From Thamnaconus septentrionalis (lineage: Eukaryota > Chordata > Actinopteri > Tetraodontiformes > Monacanthidae): a stretch of 64,000 bases of DNA. The notes beneath the pieces are model-generated. The model was not told where the DNA came from, searched no databases, and saw only the letters and a program-made list of their open reading frames with translations. Every line of letters starts with the position of its first letter. Within the stretch, counting starts at the first letter, position 1. The position numbers were made by a program, and so were the translations under genes. Positions 37,201 through 50,399 of the stretch are shown here, one piece after another. The DNA is taken from positions 14,700,501 through 14,764,500 of the forward strand of contig CM020518.1 of the NCBI GenBank assembly GCA_009823395.1, in the 5' to 3' direction.

Positions 37201-38020
37201 CATTCCTCACACCTTCCACCCCAAGTGCACACACATGCACACATGGGCACACACATAAGGTAAGTATTACTAAGATGCAGATCCTAACTAATCCTAACCT
37301 TCATAGCGCATGACGCCCCTGGTTTTAAATGTTCTTTGAAAGAGTTGCGCTAGCTTAAGGGCTAACACGCTAAGACCAAGGAGCAGATGAGGGTGGAAAT
37401 TCGAGCATTTTGTAGACACTTCAAAGTGAGTTAAGGTGGTTATGAATTTTTTTTTATTATTTCTTAAAGGCCGACAAGTCTGGGGATTCAGACTTCAAAA
37501 TATATTGTCCTCTGTGATACATTGAGTCCCAGAGTTATGGGCCCGTAATAATAAACTCATGTTATGTTAAGTTCAAACAGTTCTGAATTTGATTTCAAGC
37601 TGATCTTACATTGTAGAAATGTGGCTTATTATGCCTCCAGGCCTCCGAAGCTATAAACATGAAGGACTTTAATATTTTTGTCTCCATTTGTGCAATAGAA
37701 CTCATCATCACTTAGTCTCCCCCCTTGGAACTTATGAACTATTGTCCCAGCCGATGACTGTCGGAACTTCAGGCATTCAGAAGAGTTCTTGGCTGTATAC
37801 CAATTACATGAAGTGACAAGTGGAGCTGACCTTACATTACATTACATGACAAGAATAACAATTCTGACTTCTTTAATGTCTTATAATAAATAAATAAATA
37901 AATAATACATATAAAGTCCTGTTTTCAAAACACAATATATAAAGATAAATACATTTGTGATTGTGTCTAATTTGATTAGTTTAGGCAAAAGGTGGGGGAA
38001 ATGAAGAGACACGTCAAGAT
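34260..38020. other. Intronic sequence without recognised gene
   Basis: (GCC)5 at 35584-35598 and (AAAT)n at 37885-37906. The interval 35195-35425 (see separate entry) looks regulatory. No coding frame with family resemblance was found. Confidence 0.5.
35195..35425. promoter_or_regulatory. Candidate conserved enhancer with octamer and homeodomain sites
   Basis: It contains gggttaatctagg, ggattaatgagc, gatgaataatgcatcgc, an octamer-like atgcaaat (about 35349-35356) and gtgctaatcttatccc, all within 230 nt of non-repetitive sequence. This is visual judgement only. Confidence 0.35.
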
Positions 38021-38033
38021 GTTATCTCGGGAG

Positions 38034-38500
38034 TAGGGATGCAAATGATCAATTCTTTCATTCATCGTTAGTTGTCAAGTCAATACTTTATTGATAAGTG
38101 GCGATTTTTCCTGAGAACCTAAATTTCACAATGAAAAATGTGTAAGAAACACATTATTTAACCCTTAAATAATGCTGAGGGTCCAATGTGATCCATTTTT
38201 ACATTAGAGAACAGTAAAAACACCCTAAACATTTATCTTCTGACTTTAAGTTGACTTCTCATGGGTCACATTTCAACTTTTTTTTTTTTTTTTTTTAAGT
38301 TGTTTAAAAGTAACTTGTTCTAGGTTTATTATGACCATCACAGTATCTAAAGGTGAATTGCTCTTTCCTGCCACTACACTGTTATAATGATATTAACTAC
38401 CCGTGTAAAAAATGTTAAATTAACTGCTACAAATTTATTTTAATCAATTAAATTCTTAATTAGCAATGAATCGATAATTGATGACTTGTCAACATCCCTA
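38034..38500. mobile_element. hAT-like miniature element
   Basis: The termini tagggatg and catcccta are exact inverted repeats. The 8-bp flanks ctcgggag (38026-38033) and catgggag (38501-38508) agree at 6 of 8 positions, as expected for a decayed hAT target-site duplication. The interior has the cgatta/aatcgat-type wording I recall in a common fish family. It has no transposase. Confidence 0.7.
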
Positions 38501-38509
38501 CATGGGAGT

Positions 38510-40400
38510 AACTCAAACAATGTGCGAGCGTGGCAGATGTTTGTGAGCCCTATCAGACACGAGGGAATTTAGCTGTGTGCTCTTGATGGCAGCGATTATC
38601 TCCAAGGTGACTAATGCCATTAACGTGGAGAGCCGGCTTGTTAATTACCCGACTGGCTCTGCCGTTGTAGCTCAGCCCCTTTTAATCCTCACAACCACGG
38701 CCCACACAAACAATCATTCAATCATCACGCGGCTTTGCACCGCGACACACAATGCAGCGATCGGCCAATTTACAGATTCAGGGTCTGAACACTCGGACGC
38801 TGTGAGGTGCGGCCTTTCGACAGAGCTTTCCAACACGCGCCCAACTGAACTGGGCGGAGAAGAGAACAGTCAGAAACACGCGTTTGCACTCTGCGCAGAG
38901 GTTGATAAATATCCCCGACAGCTGCAGGTCCTGAAGGTTTGCCATCCTGCACTGGCAGAGGGCGGATGCGGCGAGACGATTGGCCGCCGGCCGCCAGCGG
39001 AACATGTATTAGAGCATGCTGCCAACAGATGAGTGCAACAAGTTGATTTGGTGAGGTGATTTCCTTTGATGACACACGCGTGGCGACGCCCTTCTCTTAA
39101 TTTTGCAGCGTGAAAAGTTTCCTAAAAGAAAAGCGTCCAGAGGTTCTGCTCTCAAGTCGGTGAGGTAATGACAGATGATAATGAGAATAATATGGTGTCG
39201 GCTGCAATAAAGAACTGTGTGTACGCTCCTAATAAAAATCACTGAACAAATCACCATCTCAAAGAAATGTGGTATTTGCATTAAAACACCCAATACTGAA
39301 GAAGAAGAGATGGTGTTAAATCACTCAATGTTTGAAATTGTATTATTTTACAGAGTCTACTGTGGGGATTTGCATTGCAAGCTTATGCATTTTCCATTTC
39401 TTAAAGAAAATTATTCACCTTGGATATTACAGCCAAACCTAAAATATGAGCTTTTCAAACTGTTGGCCATCATACGTCACAATGACAGTAACATAGTTAC
39501 AGCATTTTAATAAATACTTTTTAAAGGATATATTCGAAACAAAATGCACAACACTTTTGGTGAAAAAAGACATGGTGTAAAGACTACTAGAGTACAAGGT
39601 GAAGTTACATGTACTTCATATGTGATATATTCCAGCTCACTATTTATCAAACTTGTAGCCCACTGCCCACTGACATCATTCCTATGAACATATTGTAACT
39701 GCACAGCCTACTGAGGCGGACATCCTTTCCCTTGATGAGCTCTGATTCTGATAGGCCAGTGTACGCTGAACTGGAGGCTACCGAGGATACTTGGTTGTTT
39801 TTGGTGTAGCTGCAGAGCACGGCTAGGACTACTAGCGGTGAAATCATTTAGAACGTGGCCAGCATGGGAAGGACGACGCGTCAGTGAGGTTTTGTCCTGA
39901 CTTGTTAGGAAACCCGGATGATGTCAGGGAGAAGAATGATGTGTGTGTCAGGAAAGCTGAACAGCGGAAGGTCTTTTCGGCAAATCCACTGTAGGCCAAG
40001 TAATTAGGTCTTATCCTCTAATGAGGAGGCGGGATTCTTTTTTTGGATGGCTTCGCCCGGGTGGAAACTTCAGCAAAATGAGGCTGTGAACTATGTTGAC
40101 GCATTAACAAGACAGCTTGAGGTCACTAAACACAATCCCGTGCCACACTGCATCAGGCTGTCACAACACCTTTTGTAAAAGAAAATAAATAAATACAAAA
40201 AATAGATATATATTTATGTAGCCACAGCCGATAACACTGTGTAACTATAGCGAAGTCGAGTTTTATGTCATGCTGCAAATCACAACTGAGAAGCGTGTTG
40301 GCACCGTCCTGTAAAATGAATCACTGACAATATAAAAGCTTTGTCACACCAGTCGGTGGCAGCGCCCAAGCAGAGGAGACACTGGAAGTGATTTGCGTGT
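38510..40400. other. Intronic sequence without recognised gene
   Basis: Non-repetitive intron. The interval 38575-38800 (gtgactaatgccattaacgt, cttgttaattacccgac) is a weak conserved-element candidate. A TATA-like tataaaag lies near 40333, just before a (GT)n tract. Confidence 0.5.
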
Positions 40401-40403
40401 TTT

Positions 40404-40427
40404 TGTGTGTGTGTGTGTGTGTGTGTG
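40404..40427. repeat. (TG)n microsatellite
   Basis: About 12 TG units followed by a G-rich run. Confidence 0.93.
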
Positions 40428-41014
40428 GGGGCGGGGGGTCGAAGAGATCTCTCCTCTTCTCCTCTGGCAGTGACTCATCCAGTGACATTATCTACGAGAT
40501 AAATTATCTACTTCTGCCTCTCTGTTGCTCCTGTTTTTGGGGGGAAACCGAATGGACTTCCCTGAAAGCAGTGACCCTGAGGTACAACTGCACCCAGGTA
40601 GCACCAGGTAGGCTGGAGACATCAAACAAACTGTCGTTTTTTCTCGATAGTTGGCGAGAGTGGGATGGATACAGCAGAGCGAGGCAGGATCAAACATCCA
40701 GCTTCTGCTGGTAATCCTCCTCGAAGTAGGGTGGCGGAGGCAGGAGGAGAGGGTTCGCAGGAATCACATCTGGCTGGCTTTTTTTCTTTCCAGAAGGTGA
40801 GGCGATGTCAGTCCCTCCCGCAGCTCTCCAGACGGTCTGGCACAGGGGTCAGGGGGCAAGGAGGGAACCCTCTGGAAAGATCACAGCCTTCTCGGCCACG
40901 GACGGAGTCGGTGCTGATCAGCCAGTGTGTACACAATTAGAGGTTTCAGCCCTCATTGACAGTTCGAAACCCACAATACTGCAGCAGACCAGAGGAATTT
41001 AGAAGAAACTAGGG

Positions 41015-41345
41015 CAGGGATGGGCAAACTTTTTGACTCATGGGCCGCAGTGGGTTCTACAATTTGACAGAGGGGGGCCGGAGCAGGAGCAGATGCATGG
41101 AGTGTTTTGGTGAGCTGCCTCATAGGAGAAAATAATATATCATGGGGAAAGTGGAAAACTTGTTCTTGAATGTCAACTGAAGATGAAGAAAAGCATTACA
41201 ACAAAATATCTGTCTTTCAAGCCCCATGGTACAAATTGATGAATACAGCTATTTTATGACTTACTTACTATTAATATCATTTCTTCAAGTTCGTCGGGGC
41301 GGACTAAAAAGCTTAATGGGCCGCATATGGGCCCCGGGCCCATGG
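41015..41345 (+). mobile_element. hAT/Charlie-like miniature element, right end damaged
   Basis: It begins with cagggatgggcaaacttttt, a terminus I recall from common fish hAT elements, followed by gggccgcagtggg. Near the right it has aatgggccgcatatgggcc, but the expected inverted terminus (gtttgcccatccctg) is missing or mutated, so no target-site duplication can be defined. Confidence 0.65.
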
Positions 41346-41349
41346 ACAT

Positions 41350-44300
41350 GTGTACTGTGCTGAGACGCTCAACAGATGAGTCGTGTTGTTGATCATCAGG
41401 GACAGAAGCGTCTGAAGTGCCATTAAAAATTCAAACATCTGCTAAAAACAGAAACGGATCGCACCACGTGCCGCGGTGGAGTTTGACCCTTTTCCACATT
41501 TCATTCCTTCTCTTGGGTAAGCTTTAAGTCAGCTCTGACAGAGAACTCACGGCCTAGTGCTGCATAAAGGTTCAAATAACCACGGCATCCACCTCCAGAC
41601 GACAGCAGAGATGAAGTGGCACCGAGCAAAAGCAAGCGCCACCTCCACCGCAGGAGATTACGAATTAATAATCCCTGTTCTTACAAGGTCTAGTGAGGTG
41701 TTCTTCCATGCGACTGCTTTTCACGACCCGGATCCGTTCGCCGAGAGGATTCCGGTGCGATTTTCCCGCAAATCCTCTTCCTCTGTCAGGTGCGGCTCCG
41801 AGAGCAGGAGCCGAGTGGAGGGCGAGTGGCGGACGGTCACCGGCGACGCTGTGGGCGATGGTTTCAGCGGCGCCCCAGAGGCCAGAGGTGAGAAAAAATC
41901 TGCGACGCCGAAGCAACCAGATAGAGCCAAGCTGCCCCCCACACACACACACACACCTAGATCCCCCCCTGCACAGTTGGACACTGCCTGCAGCTCCTTT
42001 TTAAAAATAGGAGGGAGGGAAACGCTGTCACTCTGGATTTAGCCTACTTTCCAACATGCCCATTAATTTCAAAGCAGACGGCCAAAAAAAAAAAAAAAAA
42101 AACAGAGAGTGGGTTGGAGGGAGGGGCCACTGCTAAGCTGTTGAATAACAGAGTGGAGAGCTTGAGACGGAATAGAGGCTGTGGTGGCCTATGTTTTAAA
42201 AAAAAAAAAAAAATACGGGAAAATGAAAGTAGCTCTTATTTTGAAAGAGGACGATGGCACTACTTGCCTTGGTATGTGGAGGCCGAGGTTCCCAGCGTTA
42301 AGGAGGCTCTTCTATGCAGGAGGTGAGCGACTCAGCTTGAACTTTCATTGATCCGCGTACCCACACATATTCCATTGGCACTTTTTTTTTCCATCCCGGT
42401 CCGCCCGTGGGAGGATTTCAGAGGTGAGGGGTGAACGTACAAATCAAAGGCGTTCTCAGAAATGAGATAACGGGACCCGGGGGTTGGATGCGTGGGGAAA
42501 AGAGCCCTCAGGGCCGCTGTGTCTAAACACCGTGTGGTAAACGATGCCCGCGGAGGACAACAGCAACACGGCCGCCGGGACGTTTTCCAGCGCAGACATC
42601 GACTAAGCGTTTCCCTTTTTCCGCGCAGACGTCCACTGGGCTGAGATCAGGATTAACGCGCGAGCTCGTCTTTGGCTTGCATGTCATTTTGGCTAACGCG
42701 CGGCGACCTTGCGCGCTCGCGTGCCGAGAAACGAGCCGCCCGCAAGGAGAGTCATTAATCAGGGGATGGCATTTTGTGACGGGCGTCCTTGAGGTGTTTG
42801 TCTAACTCTGGGACGCATCTTCGTCGTCCGCGTCAAAGCAGACAAACATCTCAGCGGCCGGTCGGAGGAGAGGGGAGAGCGTTGCCAAATTGACTTTGTT
42901 GCTCTGAACATGCTAAAATAACCCTAATGTGTCCAGATCCCGCAATAGAAAGGAGGTCAGCAGCCTCGTGGTTGGGAGGTTGTGGGTTAGATTACCCATG
43001 ATTCTCAAGCGTGGGCCCTCAGGGGATGGATGGGGCAAACACGGAGACATTTTGCATGCTTATGTGTACTTTCGGAAAAAAAATATATATATATAAAAAT
43101 GCTTTTGCATATGCATTCATGTATATGTGAGGACAGCTGAAGTGAGACCCAAGCTGTTAACCACACTCAGCCTCCCTCATGGCAGAGTTGGTCAAAGTTG
43201 GACTAGGACAACTGGACAGTGTGGCTGTGTGTGTTGATGTCATGCGGAGGCGCTGAAGTGCTCTCATATCCATCCGAGCAAAGGAAAAGAGAAATCACAC
43301 CGTCATCTCTATTGATTGCATCTCAGACAAATGCGGAGGGGAAAAGGCTGTGGGAGCCGGAGCCGAAGCCGAAGCCGAAGTGCTTGAAATGTGAGCCTAA
43401 GTAAATCGTCTGGCAATTTAAGTGGCACTGGTATAAAAGCACCTTTTTTAAGTGTTCTTCTATAAAAAGAAAACACTGACAGTACGAAAAAGGAAAAAAT
43501 AGAGAAACTTTTTTTTAATGATCTTTCCTTTACACAACATTGAATGTAAAGTTCTGAGAAGTGAAGATGAAGAAGATGAAAGCGAACCAATTTTTCCCCC
43601 CCCCCATCGTCTCGCTGAATAATGTGAAGCGTCTTTCTCATCAAAACCAACCAGCGCTACATCAACAAGTAGCAACAGCGGCTACTGAAAAGACTCCGTG
43701 GACTCTGGCAGATTCTGGCGCTGCACCAAAACGGAACAATGACTTCAATTTGGCCTCGCAACGTGCCACGCAGCTAGTCGCCGCACACACCCGGCGGTGG
43801 AGAGAGTTGATTATTTGCACGCCGCGGCCAGAGAGCGGGAGCAGTGGAAGTCTGTTCAGACGTGCATCAGTTGGAAGAGGGAGAGGGAGAGAAGCTGGTC
43901 GTCGTGATAGAATAACTGCTCGGCCGAGGCCTCGCTCAAACAGGGTGCGCTCATGTGAAAGAGTTGACTGTCATGATAGATCTTCCTGAAATAATATATG
44001 TGCAGGGCCGCGAAAGAAAAATGCTGTCCCCAGACTGTTGGAGAGCTGGTCTCACGTCCACCCATTCCAGCAACACAACTGTTAATTCAACGATAGGCTG
44101 ATGAAGGAATGGAAAAGAAGCACTTATCCGATCACAAGCAGAATCATAAAAGCAGAAACCCCTCATGAATCATGCAGATTTACTCGCACAACATATTATT
44201 TTTTTTTTTTTTTTTTTGGGGGAAAGGGGTCAATAGGAGGTGTTGGGCTGACGCGGACACACGCACGATAAAGCTCAGCCAGATGACGTCTCCTGGCCAA

Positions 44301-44820
44301 CGATCAAAAAAACAACAATTTCTCCCAGCTGGAGAGAGAGAGAGAGAGGATCAAATGGGCGAGTCACTGCATCGGAGATCTCTGCGTCTGATCTGCAGAA
44401 AGGCCCCATGTGAAAACACAGCTGTGCTCGCTGACAAGGAGGGGAGGAACTTCTCCGAGTGTGGCCTGTGAGCAATTTCTGCATCTGTACCCCCCCCATC
44501 ACCGCCCCCACCTCTCCCTTTAAATCTGGCCTGACTGACTGAGATGACATTCACACTGCGGGCCAAAGTGGGCCTAAAGTGACCCATTACTGATTTGTTG
44601 TTTTTTTTTTTGACAGTCTTCACTAGTCTAGTCTTATCTAGCACACATCAGATTAAAAAAAAAAAAGAAAAATCAAGTCAAATCAGACCCTATATTATTC
44701 ACTATATTACCATATTATTTTAAGAGAGGGAAACCTGGTGACCGACAAGGTAAATAGGCAGGATGAAGGTCAAGTGAATTTCATATGTTAAAATAAAGTG
44801 TAAAACTGAAAAGTGCGTGA
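41350..44820. other. Intronic sequence without recognised gene
   Basis: (AC)8 at 41941-41956, poly-A at 42085-42102 and 42199-42213, a (GCCGAA)n tract at 43355-43380 and a T run near 44199-44217. A tRNA-like fragment (gtgggttagattaccc, near 42983) hints at another SINE relic. GC-rich, CpG-containing stretches lie at 41.7-41.9 and 42.5-42.9 kb. No exon was recognised. Confidence 0.5.
43355..43380. repeat. (GCCGAA)n short tandem repeat
   Basis: Four hexamer-type units (GCCGGA, then GCCGAA three times). Confidence 0.88.
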
Positions 44821-44828
44821 ATTTAAAA

Positions 44829-45409
44829 CAGTGTTTCTCAACTGGTGGGTTGAGGCCAAAGAGTGGGTCGCGGAGCTGTAATGATTGGGTTGTGGTTTTA
44901 AAAAAAAAAAAAAAAGATTTTAAATTACATATATTTACATAGAAAATGTAAAAACCGAGAGGAGCCAGTTGAGGTGGTTCTTGCATATGTTTCGGATGCC
45001 ACCTGGACGCCTCCCTGGAGAGGTGTTCCGGGCATGTCCCACCAGGAGGAGACCCTGTGGAAGGCCCAGGACACGCTGGGGGGGAACATGTCTCTCGGCT
45101 GGCCTGGGAACACCTTGGGGTCCCGCCGGATGAGCTGGAGGAGGTGACTGGGGCCAGGGAAGTCTGGACATCTCAACCCGACTCCGGATAAGCGGTAGAA
45201 GATGGATGGATGGATGGATGGATGTTGGGCATTTATTATCAGGACACACACTTCAATTCATTTATATGCTTATGACTGGATGAAGGCATTCTGTATTGTT
45301 GCACTGTTTTTCCTTTTATTTGTGGAATGAATTTGAGTGCTGTGGGATAAATTTGGGTCATGACTTCATGATAAGTGGGTCCTGAGACTCCACCAGTTGA
45401 GAACCACTG
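44829..45409. mobile_element. hAT-like miniature element interrupted by a LINE insertion
   Basis: The left terminus cagtgtttctcaactggtgg and the right terminus ccaccagttgagaaccactg are inverted repeats with one mismatch in 20. The 8-bp flanks atttaaaa (44821-44828) and gtttaaaa (45410-45417) match at 7 of 8 positions. The interior keeps the recalled wording gagtgggtcgcggagc and gtgggtcctgagac. A Rex3-like LINE end splits it. Confidence 0.85.
44955..45224 (+). mobile_element. Rex3-like (RTE-type) LINE 3' end with (GATG)n tail
   Basis: Translation gives SQLRWFL, then RMPPGRLPGEVFRACPTRRR and GRPRTRW, the recalled C-terminal end of a fish RTE-type reverse transcriptase. A frameshift and stops follow. 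The copy ends at a (GATG)n tail (45201-45224), typical of Rex3. It is strongly 5'-truncated and lies inside the hAT-like element, so it inserted later. Confidence 0.8.
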
Positions 45410-45417
45410 GTTTAAAA

Positions 45418-48370
45418 GACGTATCTTTGTACTGTACTAAGTTTGGGAGCTGGGAGCCGAGACTGGCATCGACCAGACTTAACCAATTAGTTTTAATCAA
45501 ACAAGAAACTCCTTTATTTGATTGAAAAATGTTGAATTGTCTTCGTGAAAGCCCCGCCTTGGAGAGGCCGTCAATATGAAGGGGTTTCGCAGTAGAAAAA
45601 CAATTAGATATTGGTTTGCTATCAAATGAAAATGAATGCGGCAGGAATTTCAACGGTTTAGAAACCATTCACGTGGTTCTTGCCGTTTGTGGGACAATGT
45701 TAGAGCGTTTAAAACAGATGTATCGCTTAAATCATCTGAGCTTCTTAGAAAGGGAATCTGAACGCTTGGTGTGTCGCTCGCGCGCTTTTAGGTCAAGAGA
45801 GACAGGAGGAAATTTTTGCGGCCTCAGCCTTAATCAAACTCAGATCGGGCTGATTGTGTTTTCTTCTGGGCCTGCCGCCACCATAATCAACGCTCTCTGG
45901 AACCAGTGCTCCTAATGTGCGCTCGCCTTAGCGTCGAGTCCACTTCCGATGCGACTGTGATAACCAACGCTCCCTTCGGCTCGTATCCGAGAGGCGATCG
46001 TGCTGACTGAGGCGAAAAGCGAGGAGAGTCTAATAAAGCCAAGATGCTATCGCGAATGCGGCCCACGCCAACTTTTTACTCCCCCAACCCCGCGCAGTCC
46101 TTAAGGCCACTCTATTTTTTAACGACTCCATAAAATGGCAGATTGAGCAGTAACTTGTAATACTCTGTTCCGATGAGCAGGCGTGAGGACCACCAGCCGT
46201 TGGTTTTACGGCTTTTATTGTTCGAGGTGATTGTGTTGAAAGTTAAGTGTGAGCCGGCACTAAATGCAGCGTCTTACAGCGCCTTCATCCACGTATGATT
46301 GGGTTATGCTTCAATCCAATAAACAGCCTCAGATAGCTCCCTTTGTTTTCATAGACAAATAGACACATGAGCAGCAAAAGCTTGGGATTAAAGTTGGGTC
46401 AGAATTTTGGATGTAGGACCTCATTTCCAAATCAGCCAGTGCACTATTTATCAGTGAGGACAACACGGTACATCTGGTCCTTCTAGTTTAGCAGAGTTTG
46501 CCGGTGCTATGCTAGCACAAGTCAACGGTTTCTACGAGCCTACTAATACAAGAAAATATATACATCTCACCCGCTCCACAGTATATCCAAGGCAAATGGA
46601 TTTTAATGCCAGATTTTCAAAATAAATGTCTGTGTTGATAGAATCACTGAAGACATAAAACTACCAAGCTACTGGAGTACTTCCAAAGTCTGTTTAACTA
46701 AAGGGCTTTGTGGAAGTGATTGAAACTGTCTCACTTGGAAATTGGGTTTAATGTCCAAAGTGCCATTTATTTCTCCGTACGGGAAATCAAGCCAAGTTTT
46801 CCCAGCATGCTCTGCCATTTTAGTGCTAGAATAAGGTTCTAATGCAAAAATGTTGCTGGTAAAAAAAAACAATAATGACACAATAATAAGGAGGCATTTA
46901 TGTTCTCAGTCTCAACTGAAAATTAAATCCAGCCTGATTGATCCTCATTTTTTTGCCCACCAGCGTGAATGCTTATAAAAGTGCTTGTGATTTTTTTGGA
47001 CGTGGCACAAGACCCATTTTCTGTGATATTTGGTATCTGTTCTGTTGCACTAATGTTCTTTAAAGTGCTGTGTTATTACACTTAAAGTGTTCCCAAACTG
47101 TCCCACCCCATTTAGCGCAGGGCCTTCTGCTGATTAAGGCACTAAAGCAAAAAAAAAAAGATTCCAAACAGGCTTTTCTCACAAGGAGGTTCACTGTAAT
47201 AAGACGTGCGTCACAGTTTAGCTACTCACAACGCGGCAGGAAGAAAAAAGGGATTTTTTTTTTTTTTTCGCCCGCGCAGATACAAACTCTCACTAAGTGG
47301 TTGAAGTGGTAATATGGGTCTGTGCTGGTGGGAAAGGGGGGCAGTGAGAAGCGCAGGCAGCAAATTGTGATTGGTGGGAAAACTGCGCTATAAGGGAATA
47401 TGATCCACTGACTTCTCCTGATGACAAGCGCATTATGTTTTCCCATAAATCTGAACTCGTAAAGTTCTAGCAGACGTTGCCGTTAGCCTTGAACAGTGAC
47501 GCCAGATAGCAGAATTCACTTCTTAGATTTATTTTGTTTTTCTGAAGGCGTGCCTGCTGCTAATTATAAATAAGGGTCTATCATCCTATTCATCCTTCGC
47601 GCTCGTCCGCATCGTGTAATTGTGGCCGGCGAGCTGACGCCGGGGTCACCTAAACGCACCACGCTCAGTTAATCCCAGGCCCATTGTCCACCCTGCCATT
47701 TCCACACAAGCGCCGCAAGGAAAGTGAAAGAAATTGGTGCTTTCAGTGTAATTTGTTCCGTCCCCCAGCGAGGCACAAACAAAGTCCATCCCTATTACAA
47801 GAAGCTGAATGCATTTTGCTGCAGTTAATTAAGCACATGTTCATGATTTTAATTGTTGGAATGTCAACCTAAAAAAAAACAAAACACAATTTGATTGTTC
47901 GTATTGCTCATCATCACCCACGTGGGTTGTTTTTGTTTGATCACGCGCACTTTGAGATGCAACTCCTGGGCACAATGAGTGTATCAGGAAACAGTTTGCT
48001 TTGGAAATTACACATTACACCGGTGTGAGCCATAAGAACATTTTTCAATCACTTTTTTTTTTTTTTTTTTTTTTTTATACTGCTTTTGCTGATGTGAGTT
48101 TGAATCCGAGTGGCTGTCGGTGGAGTGCGCGTTAGCAGATGGAGAGGATGGGGTCGGGGAGGTGAGGGAGAAGAGAGAGCGCACAGATGGAGGTCAAGGA
48201 TCTTTATCTTGATGACGTTTTACGAAACGGGGGCGACGTGCAGAGTCACGCGGCGAAGGGGGGCGGGGGGATGAGGCAATATGTGGATGAGGCGTGCACT
48301 TGCAGAAAGGGTCACGGAGGAGGACACTGAGCGAAAGATGAAAAAAAAAGATAAAGAAAGAGGTTTTTGG
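45418..48370. other. Intronic sequence without recognised gene
   Basis: It holds a 24-nt poly-T at 48053-48076. The interval 47555-47850 (gctgctaattataaataagg, gtgtaattgtggccggcgag) is a conserved-element candidate. No coding exon was recognised. Confidence 0.5.
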
Positions 48371-48410
48371 TGAACTTCAACTAACACCATTGAACTTCAA
48401 CTAACACCAT
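48371..48410. repeat. Perfect tandem duplication of a 20-bp unit
   Basis: The unit tgaacttcaactaacaccat occurs twice back to back without mismatch. Confidence 0.95.
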
Positions 48411-48494
48411 TTTCTAAATGGGCTAGTTGAGCTGATTACCACAGTAACACCCTCAGCAGACTTTTTTATTTATTTAAATGCGGTCCAGGCGTCA

Positions 48495-48705
48495 CTGCAT
48501 GAGAGATGGTGGCCATCTTCCCCGCTTGCTGCTCCGCTAGCGAGAGCAGGAACCGACTGGCCAATCACAGGGGAGTGGGCTGTTTTAAGGTGGAGGCAGG
48601 GATGGAGCAGGCAGGGGAAGGGGAAGCTAGAAAACACACCTCTGTTGTTGAAAGTGGACCCCCAAAATTGGAAATGGCTATAATAGACCCCTTTAATTGT
48701 GCATG
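48495..48705 (+). repeat. Dispersed repeat family B, copy 1
   Basis: It shares ordered blocks with 54510-54717: ctggccaatcacaggggagt, cagggatggagcaggc and ggaaatggctataatagacc. The similarity is about 70% by eye. It probably represents a non-autonomous DNA element, since both copies end near cccctt(t)aa. Confidence 0.65.
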
Positions 48706-48709
48706 TAGC

Positions 48710-50395
48710 ATATTTTTTCTAGCCACAACCCTTCAAGTCTGTGTCAGCTTTCTAACACACTGTTGTGCTGAGGTTTTCTGGATCATGATTGGGGTTCTGT
48801 TGTGTATACGACTAAAAAGTTGGCCAAACTACGATTTGTGACACAACACAGCAATGGCAAAAAGACACACCAAATGCCTGCTATGTATATCCCTGTCCTT
48901 CCAGAATCTAACCTTCATCTGTAGTTTTGACAGTTCAGTCACAAGGCAGCGTCGGCCACCGGCTCACGAGAAGGAGCAGCAAAATAGTTCTTCACATTGG
49001 ACCTTGACAAACCAAAAAAAACTAACATAACACAATACCATGGCACAATCCATTGGCCATCTCATCCAATGTCCAACCAGCCCATCACACTTGTTAATCC
49101 AAGGATGCCTTTTGACAGTGCGGCAGTGATGAGGGTCTTCTCTAAAATAGCATCAGGGTTTCCTTTACCACATTCAAGCCTGACAAATACTGACATTACA
49201 CGGAGCTTGTGAATAAGTAGATTTAAATTTGGTTTCTCTGATGATTTCCATTCTCTGATGCCTTTTTTTTTTCCACAGATAGTGCGAGTCATTTACATTG
49301 CATGAATGGTGATTTAAAAAGAAAGATCAGCACACTGAACGCTGATGAAACCTTCCTCCGAGTGTCAGGGATGTAGGGGGCCGACATCGGACAAATCTGG
49401 AAGGCTTTCAGGCTGAACCGCAAGCTTATGTTGCAGACACGAGTGCCGCTGTCGAAGGTTTCAATAAATAAATAAATAAATAATGCATTCATTCTCCGCG
49501 CTCTCGCGGCTCCAGATATCTAGATGTAGCCGAGCTTCAACAAACAGGTCCTACGTGCTATCGGACCTTGTTATCAGCCCGTCACACTGTATGGGGAAGA
49601 TAAATCTAGGCAATTAAAATTTAAATTGCAGTGCGCACTGGCGTGACTTCCTTCTTTACCTCGTCTCCCTCTCTCTCCCTCTCTCTCTCTCTCGCACACT
49701 CAGCTGGACCGCTTCAGTCCCAAGTCACGGGGAAAAGGGGGGGGGAAGAAAACAGCTGGCAGCAAAGGATAACACGCTTGCCAAACACAGACGCTTCCCA
49801 CTTCTGGGAAAGTATCAATGTTCTTCCCAAAAAGCATGATGTATTCTACCTGCAGTTGCTTCAGGGCTTCTGCTTCCCCAAACAGAACTGAAATTTATGG
49901 AGAATATAAAAAGTTCATGTTACCGTGATGATATATTACAGCGGTAGCAATAGCATAAACCTTTACATGCAGTATATATTCATAACGATATATGAATATA
50001 TTGCTGCAGCTTTGGGATTTAAGTGGAAGCGCAAGAATCTGTCATCTCAAACCATTTGTCTAACAAAAGCCAATGGCAGCGGTGGGTCAACTACAACAAA
50101 AAATGTCTCAATAACGTGTCGTGTGACCTTTCTGCTTGGCATCGCCTCAGTCTCATGGTGTCAAAATGTGAACAGCCTGATGAAGAGCACCGCTCAAATA
50201 CAAATCGTCAATGAAGCAGAACGTTTCGCGGTGGGTTTGTGGATCTGAGGCTCGCCTTGTTAACAGCACGTTATGCACCAACACAGTTGGATGTGCATGT
50301 TCAAAAACTTCGAGAAGGTCAAGTTAAGTTTAGCTGTAAAGGTGAAAGCTGAAGGCAAAGAGGAATTTCACGTGCTGTCTGCAATGTATTTGAAA
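48710..50395. other. Intronic sequence without recognised gene
   Basis: (AAAT)n at 49463-49483 and a (CT)n-rich tract at 49664-49693. Otherwise AT-rich intron with no gene. Confidence 0.5.
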
Positions 50396-50399
50396 GTCC

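Noticed and set aside
48371..48410. CRISPR-like direct repeats
   Set aside because: There are only two adjacent units with no spacers, in a vertebrate intron. It is a simple tandem duplication.
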